Assembly (NCBI GenBank): GCA_934552855.1
Contig: CAKTEU010000040.1
Location: 1-15,438, forward strand
Length of the DNA: 15,438 bases
Direction of reading: 5' to 3'
Source: an uncultured Eubacteriales bacterium
GTDB taxonomy: Bacteria; Bacillota; Clostridia; Oscillospirales; Acutalibacteraceae
The position numbers and the translations under genes are program-made. Below the pieces are notes generated by a model. The model ran no database searches. It was given only the letters and a program-made list of their open reading frames with translations, and was not told the DNA's origin. This document shows positions 13,340 to 15,438 of the stretch, in pieces. Position 1 is the stretch's first letter. Every line of letters begins with the position of its first letter.

Positions 13340-14899
13340 TTAATCGCGAAGCAAAGAAGCTCTTACCAAAGAAGGCATAAGTTCGCTACCGTCGGGAAGG
13401 GCATCAATCAGCCTGTCAAAAATTTTTTGAAGCGGTGCGTATTCAACCCTGAGAGTTGAAAGAAGCTGACGAACTATCAAAAGAATATTACGCAATTTGA
13501 TGAGTGTTTTGTTTGTTTTCTGTTCCGGATCTGTTTCATAAGGGTTGACTCCGAAAATTTCGGCTGCGGTGCATGCATTTTTAACGCCAAAGATTTTTTC
13601 AACATCAATGCAGTCTGCAAAAGCAAGTGCACCGATTTCGGTAAAATGAATACCGTCTTTTGTGAATTGATCCCTGAAAGCTGTCGGCTGTTCCGGGTTT
13701 GAAAGCGATTCGGAATCGATATAACCGTCTGCAACATCGTTGTTCTTGATCCAATCGTTGCATTCATCGCACATTTTCTGAAGCTCTTCGCTCCATACTA
13801 TATCATTTTTATTGCCGAGAATGTCACGAACATAGCCGTTCCACGGAGTAATCTCCATAAAATAAATGCGTTTTCCTTTTTCGTGCGCCTCGTTTGCAAG
13901 TTTTGTATAGCCGTCAATAATTTCTTGCGTTGAAACAAACGGTGCTTTGTCGCCCATGCTTTTTGACGACGGATGAAGAATATCGTTAACGCCGATTTTG
14001 ACAAAAATAAGTTCGCATCCTGTCACATCAAGCGCATCTCTTGAATAACGGTCAATAAGTGCATCGCCGTAAAGATTTCCGACAAGACCGTTGCCCTTGT
14101 AGAAAAGGCGGTTGCCCATGATTCCCTGGTTGATTATTGCAATATCTTTTTGGCCGGCATCAACAAGGCGGGTTGAAAGATATTCTGTCACGCCGTTAAC
14201 AAGCGTTGAATCGCCGATGAAAACGGCCGAATAAGCATCGTCTGCTTCGGTATATGTGTTGATTTGAGTGAGGAACGGAATAATGTGATAGGTGTTTGTT
14301 CCCGTTGCAATGCTGACTTCCGACGGATTAACCATTCGCTTGTCGTCGGCAGCTTTAGGAAGCGCAACCGAAAAATATGTTTTGCCGCAAAACAGTCCGC
14401 AGGTTTTTACCGGTGTTTCTTCTGTAAAATATGTGCTGACCGTGAGCTTATCAAGCGCATCGGTTTTCATGTTGATATCGTCGGACCAGATGGTTTTTCC
14501 CGCCGGAATTACAACGGTTTTGTTTCCGCTGAAAGTGATAGCCTGCTTTGTCAGCGTTTTAATCGAGCCGTGCTGCTTTGTGTCGGTTTTTGCAACAAAA
14601 GCATCTGAAAACTTAACGTCCTTATCGCCGTACTCATTTGAAAATTTAAGTCTGAGTTTTTCGCCGGCTGCGGTAACGGTAAGCTCGGTTCTCAAAAGTG
14701 AGCCCGCCGGAATTTTTCCGTTGACAATAAAGCCCGAAACATATTCCGCAAGCGAGATATAAAAATCAACAGCCGAAGTTCCCCAGGTTGCGATCCACTT
14801 CCCGTCCTTGTCGGTTTTTGCAAAAGTGCAGAATGAAAAAGATCCCATACATAAAATCAGCGCCATTAAAAGCGCAACAATTTTTTTTGTTTTCTTCAT
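13340..14899 (-). CDS. secreted SGNH/GDSL-family hydrolase (XynE-like esterase)
   Basis: A 519-residue exported protein. The Sec signal peptide (1-28) has KKTKK at its start. An N-terminal beta-rich domain (about 33-215) begins WIATWGTS, a hallmark of this subfamily. The SGNH domain has block I FIGDSTLV with S231 as nucleophile, block II NQGIMGNRL with G259, block III KIGVNDI with N305, and block V DGIHF with D415 and H418. All four catalytic positions are present. The XynE-like group is known for carbohydrate or aryl esterases of rumen bacteria, so de-acetylation of plant or host glycans is plausible but inferred. The last 80 residues lie beyond the catalytic domain and are helical and basic, with no recognised fold. 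GGAGG lies eight bases before the ATG. Confidence 0.9.
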   Translation of the reverse strand: MKKTKKIVALLMALILCMGSFSFCTFAKTDKDGKWIATWGTSAVDFYISLAEYVSGFIVNGKIPAGSLLRTELTVTAAGEKLRLKFSNEYGDKDVKFSDAFVAKTDTKQHGSIKTLTKQAITFSGNKTVVIPAGKTIWSDDINMKTDALDKLTVSTYFTEETPVKTCGLFCGKTYFSVALPKAADDKRMVNPSEVSIATGTNTYHIIPFLTQINTYTEADDAYSAVFIGDSTLVNGVTEYLSTRLVDAGQKDIAIINQGIMGNRLFYKGNGLVGNLYGDALIDRYSRDALDVTGCELIFVKIGVNDILHPSSKSMGDKAPFVSTQEIIDGYTKLANEAHEKGKRIYFMEITPWNGYVRDILGNKNDIVWSEELQKMCDECNDWIKNNDVADGYIDSESLSNPEQPTAFRDQFTKDGIHFTEIGALAFADCIDVEKIFGVKNACTAAEIFGVNPYETDPEQKTNKTLIKLRNILLIVRQLLSTLRVEYAPLQKIFDRLIDALPDGSELMPSLVRASLLRD

Positions 14900-14964
14900 G
14901 ATGATTCCTCCGAAAAAATACTCGAAAACCGGGAACCGCTTCCATGCAGCCTCAGTCGGTTAAA

Positions 14965-14984
14965 ACCGATGATTGCTCACCAGT
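14965..14984 (-). promoter_or_regulatory. 5'-terminal stem-loop in the SGNH hydrolase leader
   Basis: On the minus strand ACTGGTGA (14984-14977) and TCATCGGT (14972-14965) pair at all eight positions, with two G-U wobbles, closing on the GNRA tetraloop GCAA. It would begin about four bases into the transcript. A competing stem, TCGGTT/AACCGA, shares its 3' arm. Its role may be mRNA stability or a switch; I match it to no known riboswitch class. Confidence 0.45.
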
Positions 14985-14994
14985 TACATTAGTA

Positions 14995-15022
14995 ATTATA
15001 AACAAATTAAACAAAAAGTCAA
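14995..15022 (-). promoter_or_regulatory. promoter of the SGNH hydrolase
   Basis: On the minus strand TTGACT (15022-15017) and TATAAT (15000-14995) are 16 bases apart, followed by a leader of about 90 bases. A-rich tracts just upstream could act as an UP element. Confidence 0.75.
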
Positions 15023-15126
15023 ACATTTTTTTAATGTTTTGAATATTTTTATGAAAAATTTACATTTTTTGTTTATCGTAAAGAAATGTGAAAATTTTGA
15101 AACAATCTGTTAATAAATATATTCTA

Positions 15127-15160
15127 TTTATAAAAGTGAATTTTCACTCACTTTTATAAA
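15127..15160. repeat. 34-base inverted repeat
   Basis: TTTATAAAAGTGA (15127-15139) and TCACTTTTATAAA (15148-15160) are perfect 13-base inverted copies with an 8-base loop. It lies about midway between the -35 boxes of the two divergent genes. No T run of a terminator follows on either strand. Confidence 0.6.
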
Positions 15161-15267
15161 TTGTCAAAAATAAAAAAGTTTTCTTGTTTTGCCCGTTAAG
15201 CAAAAGTCAAAAATCATATTTCAAACTGAAGACCGACACAGTCGGCATGCCCTTTTTCAATTAGTGA

Positions 15268-15296
15268 TTGAAATATTCTTTTGTATATGTTATAAT
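15268..15296 (+). promoter_or_regulatory. promoter of the SPFH-domain gene
   Basis: TTGAAA (15268-15273) and TATAAT (15291-15296) are 17 bases apart. A leader of about 84 bases runs to the start codon. Confidence 0.8.
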
Positions 15297-15386
15297 AATT
15301 GTTGAATAATAAAAGTTTTTTACAGAGCAATTAACAAATGTTAAAACCAAGGAAATACAAAAATAAATCAAAAAGGAGTTTTTACT

Positions 15387-15438
15387 ATGGGTCTTATCAA
15401 AGCGGCAGTCGGTTCAGTCGGCGGCGTACTTGCCGACC
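15387..15438 (+). CDS. SPFH-domain (virion core-like) protein, N-terminal fragment cut by the window end
   Basis: Seventeen codons are visible, reading MGLIKAAVGSVGGVLAD. This opening matches, from memory, the N-terminus of a clostridial SPFH-domain protein family often labelled virion core protein or YdjI-like, which usually continues with a DQWKEFF-like segment. SPFH proteins scaffold membrane microdomains. AAGGAG lies about eight bases before the ATG and a strong promoter about 90 bases upstream. The call rests on very few residues. Confidence 0.55.
   Translation, partial: MGLIKAAVGSVGGVLAD

Larger units (their letters stand above)
14900..15386. other. 487-base intergenic region between divergent genes
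   Basis: No gene is supported here. The region holds, in order, the structured leader and promoter of the SGNH hydrolase (14900-15022), a very AT-rich stretch (15023-15126), a 34-base inverted repeat (15127-15160), a small CCGAC/GTCGG hairpin (15233-15245), and the promoter and leader of the SPFH gene (15268-15386). Confidence 0.7.

Noticed and set aside
14900..14990. A known cyclic-di-GMP or other named riboswitch in the SGNH hydrolase leader
   Set aside because: The conserved core sequences of those classes are absent; only generic stems are visible.

Overview
The window reads as chromosome from an anaerobic, low-to-moderate GC member of the Clostridia (Bacillota), probably a gut or rumen Oscillospiraceae/Ruminococcaceae-type organism. 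The grounds are protein resemblance (a stand-alone TSCPD protein, an AbrB-led ABC-2 exporter operon, an XynE-like secreted SGNH hydrolase, an SPFH protein opening with MGLIKAAVG), strong GGAGG ribosome binding sites, and near-consensus sigma-A promoters. This is family-level recognition without database searches. I see no tRNA, rRNA, insertion sequence, prophage or CRISPR array.

Layout. (1) 177-1869, minus: a three-gene overlapping operon of an AbrB/SpoVT-type regulator, an ABC ATPase and an ABC-2 permease, driven by a perfect consensus promoter that carries a phased repeat array. (2) 2029-2277, plus: a small TSCPD protein with its own promoter and a strong terminator. (3) 2374-4819, minus: a polar amino-acid ABC importer (lipoprotein, permease, ATPase) with a terminator-like hairpin between the lipoprotein and the permease. 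(4) 5097-6608, plus: a GPH-family sugar:cation symporter with a TTG start. (5) 6755-7777, minus, and about 8025-8717, plus: a divergent pair of an NAD(P)-dependent epimerase-like protein and a TetR-type regulator, with a palindromic operator on the regulator's promoter. (6) 8772-9506, plus: a secreted repeat protein. (7) 9847-12094, minus: rsmA (ksgA) followed by a membrane protein that looks like a histidine-kinase sensor half without the kinase. (8) 12172-13191, plus: galE, divergent from rsmA through overlapping face-to-face promoters inside a symmetric sequence. (9) 13340-14899, minus: a secreted SGNH/GDSL esterase with a structured leader. (10) 15387 onward, plus: the first 17 codons of an SPFH-domain protein.

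Functionally the window mixes housekeeping (rsmA, galE), nutrient uptake (amino acids, sugars), a regulated exporter and cell-surface or secreted proteins, which suits a carbohydrate-using gut anaerobe. No coherent new multi-gene system is evident. The most unusual points are regulatory architecture (the AbrB-operon repeat array, the TetR operator that argues for a later start codon, the rsmA/galE shared promoter node), the orphan sensor-like membrane protein, and the short-period glycine/asparagine repeat protein.
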